NCBI GenBank assembly: GCA_030159075.1
Contig: BROG01000134.1
Coordinates: 727,501 to 791,500 of the forward strand
DNA: 64,000 nt
DNA from: Atrina japonica
Taxonomy: Eukaryota; Mollusca; Bivalvia; Pterioida; Pinnidae
Direction of reading: 5' to 3'
Shown: positions 10,151 to 19,529 of the stretch, in pieces
Layout of the letters: each line of letters starts with the position of its first letter
Position numbering within the stretch: the first letter of the stretch is position 1
The notes under the pieces: model-generated
Databases searched by the model: none
Told to the model about the DNA's origin: nothing
Seen by the model: only the letters and a program-made list of their open reading frames with translations
Program-made: the position numbers and the translations under genes

Positions 10151-11884
10151 ATTGTGAAGATTGTGATGTGTGCTACTTTTACCAGTATCACAGAAAATTT
10201 ATCACTTAGAAAGATAATAATATACAAATTGATACTTTCTATAACCCTCTTAATTGTTCAAATTTGTGTCACCGAATGTTGTTTGGTAATTTCGATATCA
10301 GAACTACTAAGAACTAGATTTTGATGACCAAAATAAAGTTGTAAATTTGATTGGTAATAACGTTAATGACATGAGTTGATAAGTATAGTGTATCGCATGG
10401 TTCAAATATAAATAACTTTAATAGAACACTTTTAGAATTCTGCAGGTAGTTAAGCCTTTTCATCTTTAATTGAATCACTGATGTCTGCTCAAGTTGTTTG
10501 AACAGTACATGTCATTGGATTATATAGATTATATTGAATTTTGTTCTTTTACCATTTTCTGTTGTTTTATCTAAATGTAAATAGTATAAATGTATGGATG
10601 TTCTGGACATTAACAGTATGCCAATGATACAAACGTGAAATACCAATAATCATGGGATCGAAATGTGTGATAATATTTTGTCAATGGAATAAATACGAAT
10701 TTTCCCGAAAAAATATTTATGAAATGTTGGATCAGAAAGATAACATTTTAACTATCTAGACAAAAAAGAGAATTGGCGGGTAAACAATTGTCTAAAAATA
10801 ATCACATGCTGCATTCAAAAGCCATCGTTTACTTAAGAATTAATGTTCTAATGCAGTACAATGCTTTAAAGATACAAATGATTGTTTGGAAATAACACGA
10901 ACTCAACAGAGGAAATCTATATATTCTTATATTGCTTTGTCTGCATGTCAAATTACAGTCTGTGTCATAAATATAGAATTTATGAAAATCATCCATTGTT
11001 AATTGCAATTGTAGATGGCTTTCTGTACCCAGTGCATCTAGAATTTTGTGGCGTTTCATAATGACTGGTTATACCCACAATGACCCTGCAATAATGCCCT
11101 GTTTGTCGTAATATGCACTGTAAACATGGTCATTTAAACGATAACGTAGTTAGTTGGTCAATAAAGGGGTGCAATTATCGAAAAAATTCCAAAGGGGAAA
11201 CTACACATGGACCTATTGTCCAATGGGTGGTCATATTGCTGTAGCTAATCTAGTTGAAGAAAAATGACTGTGCGTTTGTCAATTTTATTCAATTCATATT
11301 TGTTTTAACAGCTGTGCAATTGGTACAATTTTGTGAATGTCTTTGCATAATGACATTTAACAGCTTCGTCAAGTTTTAGACTATCAGTCCATGTTTGAAA
11401 AAAGGGTCTGTCTGCTCGGTAGGAGTGTCAATGTATGTATTAACGTAGTAGAAGGTGGAGTTGAAAGCCTATTAGTTGATATGTTCGAACCAATTCGCCG
11501 TAGCTAAGGTTTTGCACTACATTAGAGAATGCTCCATATTAACTATAACACCTTCACTATCTTCTTTCTCACGTACAATGAAGAATAGACCTTTTTTATT
11601 CGAATTGTTCCATTTCGAAAATCGAGCAAGGTCACTTCCGATTTTGTTATTGTTACTTTGTCAACATTTGAGGATATCCTGTTTCACTTCATCTGCGAGG
11701 ACTAACGTGTAGATAGGTGTACTTTACTCTAAAGATGACAAGTGACGTCACTGTAGGCCGTGTTCAAATGGCATGGTAACCATACTCTAAGTAGCATAAT
11801 TTATCATAACATGAGGATTTGTAAGTGATGATGCCTCCATTTCCCACTACAGTTGAATAGAATAATTATTGCACGACAAAATCA
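10151..11884. other. Non-coding stretch
   Basis: No supported gene. Small ORFs here show no family features or conserved context. Confidence 0.4.
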
Positions 11885-12480
11885 CATCGATGAGTTAGTT
11901 ACACCTAGTATTTCTCATAGTAAACCTAACTTATCTCCGTTTAACACAGTTTTTATCCCGTTAACGTTGGTTAGGCGTTAAACCTAGTCATTCGCCAGTT
12001 TATGCTGGATTTTTCGTAATTTAGAATCACAATAATGAGTTAAAATAGTTTTTTTTATATTAAACTGAGTTTTTTCTCAGTTAAACCGAATTTTCTCGGG
12101 TTATTGTGGGTTACGAGTTAAACCAAGTTTTTCTCAAGGTAATCCTAGATTTTCTCGCAACCCATTAAATACTCATTTATCTGATTTCCTCTGGAAAAAC
12201 CTACTTTAAATAAGAAAAAAGGTCTATTTGTGCCACAGTCAGAAAAAAGTATAAAAATTGTTTTGATGCAGTTAATCGTAGTTTTTCTGAGTTTAACTAG
12301 GTTTTTTACCGAAAAATAAATTAGGTTTAATTCATTTTAATGGTATTGGCGCATTTAAACCTAGTTTTTCTAAGTTATAACTAGTTTTATCCAGGTTATG
12401 TGGGTTACTGAAAAACTGTCTGACTGAAAAAAATACGGTTAACGAAGAAAAACTAGATTTATTATATTTACATACCGACT
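11885..12480. repeat. Compound satellite, block 1
   Basis: A ~20-bp motif, close to AGTTAAACCTAGTTTTTCTC, recurs many times here in direct and inverted orientation (for example AAACCTAGTCATTCG, AAACCAAGTTTTTCTC, GAAAAACTAG). Blocks are joined by GTGGGTTACGAGTTA-type spacers. It is diverged from the blocks at 26390 and 28125. No coding potential. Confidence 0.8.
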
Positions 12481-12954
12481 GTAATTTCCTTCATTACAGT
12501 TATACAGAATGACTGTATTGTTATATCAATAAAATCAGTGATCTCAGTGTTAACCGCTAGCTGGTGTAGGAATACCTAAAATCTAAGAAACCCTTTCCAT
12601 GACCATGTTACGGCAGCGATTTGTGGGACAAGTATTCTCTGAACATATGAATGAATCAATAAAGAATAGAATAAAACACATTCATTCCATATTTTTATTT
12701 AAAGCCATTAATTACCACAAAAATCACTGAAAGAAATAGAAAACACAAGACTAGGCCTGCATCTTTAGCACACTGTAGATCTACATGCCCATATCATAGG
12801 CCTATTGCGATAGATCCAAATCATGTTATGAAAAGAAACAGCGGCCACTGTGTGCTTCGTGCTGCACAGAATGTTTTTCATTAGCAATTGCTTTTACACC
12901 CCAATGGTGTTCAAAAAATGAAAAACAATCCTTAAATGTGATCTTGAAGAACCA
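12481..12954. other. Spacer between satellite blocks
   Basis: Unique-looking AT-rich DNA with no gene recognised. Confidence 0.4.
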
Positions 12955-13218
12955 TACTGGAGAAAACTAGGTTTAACTGTAAAATTAGGTTCAACCGATA
13001 AAGCACGCGAAAATCACAATAATTAGTTAGTCCTAGTATTTTTTTCGAAATAAGCCTAACTTTTCTCAGTTAGACCTAGTTTTTTTCAATTAATGTAGGT
13101 AACGGGTTAAACCTAGATTTTCTCTAGTTAATTCTAGTTTTTCACGTAATCCCATATCAGCTGAAGAAAAATTAAGTTTTAATTAAAAACCTAAGATTAA
13201 CTTCACCAAAATCATATT
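12955..13218. repeat. Compound satellite, block 2
   Basis: GAAAACTAGGTTTAACTG, TTAGACCTAGTTTTTTTC and GGTTAAACCTAGATTTTCTC show the same ~20-bp motif in both orientations. The block ends at CCAAAATCATATTTTGGC, where the PLE-A copy begins. Confidence 0.85.
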
Positions 13219-13230
13219 TTGGCACGGCGC

Positions 13231-13290
13231 CCAGTATAAAAAGGTGTCCTTCTGCGAAGTCTATCGGGAGCACAGACTCGCAGAGATTGT
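13231..13290 (+). promoter_or_regulatory. PLE-A 5' region: TATA box and 5' hairpin
   Basis: TATAAAAAGG at 13235-13244 is conserved in the other 5' end (TATAAAAAA at 57466). About 25 nt later, CTGCGAAGTC and GACTCGCAG can pair around TATCGGGAGCACA to form a hairpin near the expected start of transcription. This is consistent with a pol II promoter at the element's 5' end. The pairing is partly lost in the 57445 copy. Confidence 0.5.
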
Positions 13291-13680
13291 TTGGTGCTCC
13301 CCATATTGTCCTTCGGGACATTAACAATTTTACATTTGTACAGTCAAAAGATGACCAGTTATGGTATAAACATAATAATGCTTATGTTCCCATAAAAAAT
13401 TGTCAGATTCCACTTTTTGGTAGTTCATTTTCAAATAATATACCAACAATTTCTAAATGTTCTGTCAAAAATTGTAAAACATGTCATATATTAATAACTG
13501 ATCAAGTGTTCACCAGCAATCTGACAAATAAGCATTACAACACCAGAAGCTGTGTGGTTTGATTTATGTTGGCGAAACTAAGGGGCCCTTAAATAAAAGA
13601 GTATCTGGTCATCGATTCGAGATTAAAAATGGGGTAACCAGATACTCTATCGACATTTCAACTCTCCTGACCATTCCATC

Positions 13681-15246
13681 TTGTCTATGAGAGTTCGTAT
13701 AATTGAAAAAATATACCACTGGACCAACAATCCCACCTTGAGTACCCCCTTCCGTAGACAACTTGAAGAATTTTGGATTAAACAACTTGGCACTGCATAT
13801 CCCTATGGATGTAACGATAATATCCAAAATGTAGGCAATCTATCAAGCCCACTGTGTAATGGTGTTAATGTGATGGAACTTTTTAATTCTAACGTAAGAG
13901 GTAAACGAAGTCACGGACATCGTTCGTACAACCGACCCTACATACATGATGTCACTTTTTCATCTCTTTTACCTTACGTTAACAAAAATTTGGGTCTTCA
14001 TCACATTCGCAGCAAACTTTATTCTGTTCCTTTTACAAATCTCAATAAACTTTTTCAAGAAGCAAGAATGAATCCCTACACGGATTCTTCAACCCCAGAA
14101 TACATACTGAACTCCATTATAATGGACATCGCTTATCACAGACTGTTTAAGCCTGCACGCGTTACATACGATGACTGTTCTGAACAGAAACGTCTTTTCT
14201 TTAAACTTAATTTCACAAATAAAGGCATAGACGCTTTAAACATTGGCAATGTTCTAAATCACAAAAATGTTCAGTCCTGTATTCCACCATATTTTAAACT
14301 GAAGACCACGCCTTGCATTTCATATAGCTATACACCTAGCATCGCATCCAAGCTATTCAATTACAAACAGGTTTTGCAGTGCCTAGACATCAACCATCTT
14401 CTACACAACACTGTCACATGTTCATGTGCTTCATCTCCTTTCAAATACAATACTATCGGGCATGTCATTACCGGCGACGTTTCTATTGTTGAAAATGAAA
14501 GCCTCAAAAATCTTATTTTAAGGGGCCCTAAATACCGGGAAGTCCGTTCCTTTAATTGGCGTCAGAATTTCAGTTTAGTAATGGATTCTGTAGAAGATTA
14601 TGCCAGACGATGGGCCAAACATGAAGACGTAGAACCAGACACTTTGTCTGAATGGCTGAAAGCCATACGATGGTTGATAAAATCTCGTATTCGAAAACTT
14701 AAAGGGACTATGAAAACACGTTATCCCTCTGTACTTAATGCTGTAGTAACTGAATTGTATAGGTTACATGACCAATATGTACTGATACCAGCAGACAAAG
14801 GCTCAAATAATATAGTTTTTATTTGTAAGGCACATTACTATAATTGTTTATTAGAAGAACTTGGGTTTAATACGAATTCTGGAAATCCTACATACACACG
14901 TAGCTCACTTTCAAAGGACGAGATCCTTCAAAATCACGTGTCCGTATTACACTCATTTGATATACCTACAACGGAGACCGATTTCGAGCTACCACATTTA
15001 TATTGGATACCTAAACTTCATAAAACCCCATATAAGCAAAGATACATAGCAGGATCCAGCAAATGTTCTACCAAACCTTTATCTTTACTCCTTACCAAGA
15101 TATTGACAGCCATTAAGGAGAAACTTCAACAATACTGTACAGTTGCTTATTCCAGAAGCGGTGTAAATCAGATGTGGATACTTAAAAATTCTAAACAGCT
15201 TTTAGAAAATTTGAAGGCACACAATTTTCTCGAATTCACAGTATGA
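13681..15246 (+). pseudogene. PLE-A polyprotein fragment (nuclease remainder + RT fingers)
   Basis: Open for 521 codons but not a working gene: the GIY motif is deleted upstream and the RT palm (IPMG..C, YIDD) is absent downstream. By comparison with 19709-22300 and 35200-35830, residues 1-60 are the end of the GIY-YIG domain. Residues 60-360 are a linker with scattered Cys/His (TCSCASS near 250). Residues 360-520 are RT motifs 0-2. The last codons NFLEFTV run into flanking DNA. Confidence 0.85.
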
Positions 15247-15895
15247 AAACTTGGAACATACAGAGTGAAGTGTAATCTGTTCTAATCAACAGATGTATCT
15301 GTTACCCTAAAATATACAATTACAAATTGACCTTTCATAATTTTCTTCGAAAAAGTACACGAACAACGTGATTTCTTTAATTCCATCTTTCCTTGTATCG
15401 TTTTCTTGTGTACAGACAGATTGTGTGTCCAGTGGGTAATAAATATTTGCATATAGATTTCTTCAAATTCTAAATATCCCCCAGTTCTTGACAAATTACA
15501 TAAAGAATGCCACCTTTTATATATAATTTATTTTTAAGGCAGGGAATGTACACAGGTTAAGAATGTTTATTAGTTTACTTCATAAATGAACATCAACGTT
15601 TACTTTGAAACAGCATAACAATGTGCGACTGGAAGAAGTACATAAATGAAAGATGAAGAGGGTAATGCTAAAATACTGATACAAGTGTAACAACACAGTA
15701 AATACGTGAAAAGAACACTTTGTTCGCATACACATGTAGAACGATATACATATACCTGGCATCACTATGTTCAATCCCAAACTGAGAATCGTTTATCAAT
15801 GAATTAAAACACATGATTATGTCGAGATCTCAGTGAAGCACAGATTGATTTCCACAGGAACCCTAAAATGATCATCAGTCCACTGGAAATACGGT
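15247..15895. other. Non-coding stretch
   Basis: Lies between the truncated PLE-A copy and the 3' end of the GPCR fragment. The last ~100 bp resemble the GPCR 3'UTR (TCCACAGGAACCCTAAAATGAT, also near 43930). Confidence 0.5.
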
Positions 15896-16289
15896 TCACA
15901 TGTCTCCTGTTTCTGTTTGGAGGGAATGGACAGCTATTCTAGATGTATGTCTAAATGAAATAGGTTGGATATTTTCCCTGGTATCATTTCCTTCTCGGAC
16001 GTTTAGGCGGTAGTCATGTGTGATTAGGGTGAGCTTGTTGTCAAATCTTTCTTTTTCTCGCTTATTCCAAAAGCAAATGAATCGACAGAATAGACATTTG
16101 CATTCCTTGAATCGAAATACAAACAGAAATGGATTGACAATGCTATTGGCCACTATCGTCAATGCCGAAATGTTCCCCAATAAATCCACAGCGAACGTTT
16201 GTCTGTCCATATACACGAATAAATAATTGTAAATAAAATTAGTAGTTGTCATTATAAAGTATACTCCTGTAATGACGAAAAGCTTTGTC
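15896..16289 (-). pseudogene. GPCR fragment (TM6 to C-terminus)
   Basis: Homology to the three full GPCR genes begins abruptly at ACAAAGCTTTTCGTCATTAC (TM6) and runs through TM7 (VNPFLFVFRF) and the tail. The sequence directly upstream on this strand (16290-16500) is the 3'UTR of the neighbouring gene 16548-17738, so an unequal exchange joined the 3'UTR of one copy to the middle of another. The normal stop (CTT TGA in the paralogues) is mutated to CTC CAA, adding QTETGDM before the next stop. Five of seven transmembrane helices are missing, so it cannot be a receptor. It shares RENIQPISFRHTSR-type tail residues with the intact genes. Confidence 0.88.
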
Positions 16290-16547
16290 TGTCTTTACAA
16301 ATCGTTGAATTGTTTTGAACTAAAAAAAAATCAAATGCATTTGCCCAGATATAAATGAAACAGTAAACTAATCCAAAAGGAAATCATAGAGATGATAATT
16401 CTCTAGAAATAAATTAGAAGTAAATATCCTGTTCCTGTTGAGAGGGGATGGACAGCTATTCTACATGAAACATTTATTCAAACGGGAACGTTCAAAGTAA
16501 TATTCCGTCCACTGAAAATAATGTGTACGTATGTGTCCAGTTCCTGT

Positions 16548-17738
16548 TCAAAGGGGGTGAACCGCGTTTCTAGATGTATGTCTAAATGAAATAGGTTGGA
16601 CATTTTGTGTGGTATTATTTCCTTCCCGGACATTTAGGCGGTAGTCGTGTGTGACTAGAGTGAGCTTGTTGTCAAATCTTTCTTTTACCCTTTTATTCCA
16701 AAAGCAAATGAATCGACAGAATAGAAACCTACATTCCTTGAATCGATAGACAAAGAGAAATGGATTTACAATACTGTTACCAACTATCATCAATGCCGAA
16801 ATGTTCCCGAACAAATCCACAGCGAAATTTTGTCTGTCCATATACACGAATAAATAATTGTAAATAAAACTAGGAGTTGTCATTATAAAGTATACTCCTG
16901 TAATGACGAAAAGCTTTGTCATGACACGGATTTGTTGTTTAAGAATATAATAACGTGTTTGATTAGAATGAGAAAGAAGCCACTTGGAGCGTTTCCGTAC
17001 GACCTTCAACACGTAAGCATACATTATAAAATTTGTGACGTACAATAACAGCATGGTAAAGTTAGATATGGCCTGGCCCGTTTTGCCAACAACTTCACTA
17101 TATTTGCAATTGCGAGACTGTTTCTGGAAACTGTCAAAGAAATTGGCGTATGTTATCATGATACCAAGGATCCATGTCATTAGACAATACATATTAACTC
17201 GAAATGGAGAAATGAATCGTTGGTATTTAATGGAAAAACACAGAGCCAATGCATGATCCAAAGCAAATGATGTAATCGTTATAAGAGACACAACAACGGC
17301 TGAACATATCGTAAAGAGAATTGTCCCGCACACATAAGTATATGACCCGTCTTTAGATAACATCACCTGACGTATACCCATTGTGAGTCCACAAATAAAA
17401 TCCGTGACGGCTAAATTCATAGCCAAAGATCGTATTTGGAAAGCCATTTTTACACATTTTCCGATAACCGCTATGCTAAGAACATTTGCAATGATAATTA
17501 AGACTGCACAAGATAGAAATATAGAAAATATTATATATCCAGTGAGAGAACTTGACTGTTGTATAAGGTTACTGTTTTTCTGTAAATCTGACAAGTTCAT
17601 GTAATTTTCCATATTTTCTAATGACACATTTGCCTTCATTTCCACAGCGTGTATGATATTATTTGAAAGATTAACAATATTATACTGCGAAATCACATAC
17701 GTAAATGTAATTATATCCGATACGTAGATTTTTTCCAT
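16548..17738 (-). CDS. Rhodopsin-like orphan GPCR, paralogue 1
   Basis: Single-exon 7TM receptor of up to 396 codons. In-frame ATGs lie at 17738, 17639 and 17612. The last is conserved in all three paralogues and would give 354 residues, so the longest start may be 5'UTR. Class A features: N-glycosylation sites in the N-terminus (NVS, NLS); LAVTD in TM2; Cys in YVCGT (TM3) and RNCKY (ECL2) for the conserved disulfide; Trp in TM4 (MTWILG). Departures: the DRY box is replaced by LDHALAL, TM6 has no CWxP, and TM7 reads NPFLF with no NPxxY. The ligand is unknown. Paralogues are at 30726 and 43990, also on the minus strand. The middle of the gene (about 16880-17295) is almost identical to both, while the ends differ. 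Confidence 0.88.
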   Translation of the reverse strand: MEKIYVSDIITFTYVISQYNIVNLSNNIIHAVEMKANVSLENMENYMNLSDLQKNSNLIQQSSSLTGYIIFSIFLSCAVLIIIANVLSIAVIGKCVKMAFQIRSLAMNLAVTDFICGLTMGIRQVMLSKDGSYTYVCGTILFTICSAVVVSLITITSFALDHALALCFSIKYQRFISPFRVNMYCLMTWILGIMITYANFFDSFQKQSRNCKYSEVVGKTGQAISNFTMLLLYVTNFIMYAYVLKVVRKRSKWLLSHSNQTRYYILKQQIRVMTKLFVITGVYFIMTTPSFIYNYLFVYMDRQNFAVDLFGNISALMIVGNSIVNPFLFVYRFKECRFLFCRFICFWNKRVKERFDNKLTLVTHDYRLNVREGNNTTQNVQPISFRHTSRNAVHPL

Positions 17739-17828
17739 ATTTTAATATGTGTATGCATATGTATGAAATAAGTCATTCCCTGACATTTCTGTATCATATC
17801 TCATGACAGTTAATTACGTTGAAATACG

Positions 17829-17830
<2 letters not shown>

Positions 17831-17922
<92 letters not shown>
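17831..17922. repeat. (AT)n microsatellite
   Basis: 46 uninterrupted AT units, just upstream (on the minus strand) of GPCR paralogue 1. Confidence 0.95.
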
Positions 17923-17924
<2 letters not shown>

Positions 17925-18171
17925 CATTCTTACATGAAAGAAATAACCACCACTATTGGAAGGAAGACCAATTTTAGGACTGTAATAGAACTTATCTCTT
18001 TAGTTTACTATTGGGTTGTTTCCGGTACTGGCAAATTTCAGCAGAAACCGACATAATGAAGAAGGCTTTTATACTCACGGGACTGTGAAATTTGAATCAA
18101 GTTTCATAGTTTACGCTCTAATTTCGTAATGCCAGGGACATAAGGTGAAAATAGGTTCCTAATTTTAAAAC

Positions 18172-18480
18172 AAGAGGCCCAATGGGCCTTAATGATCACC
18201 TGAGAAAAATATCTTGTAAGTTTATTCAAAATTAGTTCACTGGTTCTTGAGAAGTCGAAACTGTCTTATATTAGAAAAAAAAAGATAAAAATTTTCTGTT
18301 TACTTAGGTGTCTGTGAACTTGACCGTTGACCACATGGCCTTAAATTTTTGTCAAAATGATCCATAAATAATTCACAACAACTTTCTCATATATCTTTAT
18401 ATAAATAACCCTCCACTTTCACCAAAGGGGTCCTTCCATGTTTTGTAATTCCACCTCAGAACATAACTCTTCCTCCGCGG
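18172..18480. repeat. Bivalve interspersed repeat with GGCCCAATGGGCCTTAA end
   Basis: CAAGAGGCCCAATGGGCCTT followed by GATCACCTGAGA is a motif I recognise as a very common bivalve repeat end. It is followed by TCACTGGTTCTTGAGAAGTC and CCACTTTCACCAAAGGGGTC. Related sequence occurs at 41037-41780 and 48240-48965. Confidence 0.6.
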
Positions 18481-19129
18481 AATTGGCGGCGCTAGATAAC
18501 GACGGTAAGCCCGAACAAGACCGTCACTGCTGTCGAGATCAAATGTCTGTTATTGAAACGACGACGCATCCTTAACCACGCTAACGCCAAAGTAGAACAG
18601 GACGTCGAGGACGGATGTTGGACTCTTGCAATTTGTTCCTTATGGTACGAGGACTTACCCGTCGATGACCAGGGATGCTTTTAGCGGTCAAATAAGCCGA
18701 TTGGAATCGATTACGCAAATATAACGTCCGTATATAAAGGATATTTGACAATTGTCAAATATTCTATTTATTACATTTTCCGGTTAAGTTTCGTTAGGCC
18801 CTAGTTTTACCGATGTTCTGCACACGTAGGCTGGTCTACGTCTTGTGAAATGTAAACAAACCACGTTTTGACACAAGGGCTCGGAAATTGTCTTAAGAGC
18901 GTAATATGCTCAATGAAAACTCGAACCTGGAGGAAAATATTACACTCTAAAAAGATTCCCACGCCCTGTGGTTTTGACTAAAATATATCACTTGATGTCT
19001 CAAATATTATGCCAAATATATCGATAGACCTGGACAGCAAACTCGCTTCGAAGCTAGCCGAATTCGATGTTCATTAACAGTGCTGTATCTCAAGTGTCAC
19101 TGAACCTTTTTAAAAGCATTTGAACTGTT
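18481..19129. other. Relatively GC-rich non-coding stretch with a 22-bp palindrome
   Basis: Less AT-rich than its surroundings but with no intact reading frame. ATATTTGACAATTGTCAAAT plus AT at 18741-18762 is a perfect 22-bp palindrome. Function unknown. Confidence 0.4.
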
Positions 19130-19529
19130 GACCTGAATAGTGGATACATTAAAATTTTCCCTGCATTTCGACCACTTAAACCCACTCCATCAAAGCATAA
19201 TATCGCCTGCTTTTCAATCGAGACAGAACAAGTCTGTGCGGAGCCATTTTGTTTGGCTTCGATTTAATTTGATTTTTTTGTTTTACGTCATACTCAACAA
19301 TCTTTCAGTCATATGATGGCGTCCAGTTTTTATTGGTGGAGGAGAAACCCCGGTTATCCGGGTGAAGACCACCGACCTTCCGCAAGAAAACTGGCAGACT
19401 TTCCCACTTAATTCGAAATGACCCTAGCGGGATTCGAACCAGAGCTGAGAGGCCTTGTGATTTAAAGCGTAATGCTCTAACCACTCGGCCACGGAGGCCC
19501 CTGTTTAGCTTCGATACGGCGTTATAAAT
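19130..19529 (-). repeat. Repeat X, left part (interrupted by a SINE)
   Basis: Reverse complement of 58745-58850: ACCCACTCCATCAAAGCATAA, GACAGAACAAGTCTGTGCGG and CTTCGATACGGCGTTATAAA. The SINE at 19264-19501 splits it, and PLE-A copy 2 begins at its right edge. Its continuation lies at 22513-22775, beyond the PLE. Confidence 0.8.
19250..19515 (-). mobile_element. tRNA-derived SINE with 14-bp TSD
   Basis: The element occupies 19264-19501 on the minus strand, flanked by TGTTT(G/A)GCTTCGAT at 19250-19263 and 19502-19515. It keeps a full tRNA-like head (GGCCGAGTGGTTAGAGCATT), a B box and the 3' domain. Same family as 7846-8083. The uninterrupted target exists at 58745-58800. Confidence 0.92.

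Larger units (their letters stand above)
13219..15246 (+). mobile_element. PLE-A copy 1: permuted Penelope-like element, 5' complete, 3' truncated
   Basis: It starts at GGCACGGCGCCCAGTATAAA, which matches the other 5' end at 57451, so this is the element's true 5' end. The N-terminal ORF (13287-13562) has a zinc-knuckle-like CSVKNCKTCH. A 55-bp deletion relative to copy 2 (between the equivalents of 19755 and 19811) removes the GIY half of the GIY-YIG motif and shifts the frame. The second frame (13681-15246, 521 codons) carries the rest of the nuclease domain (HFNSPDH, FWIKQLGTAYPYGC), a long linker, and the RT fingers (IPADKGSNN, LPHLYWIPKLHKTPYKQRY). It stops before the catalytic palm because the element is cut off at 15246. 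The nuclease preceding the RT is the Chlamys/Naiad order, opposite to Penelope/Athena elements. Confidence 0.88.

Noticed and set aside
17035..17256. Plus-strand ORF conserved at 17035 and 44474
   Set aside because: Antisense shadow of the GPCR conversion tract; its conservation follows from the near-identical DNA.
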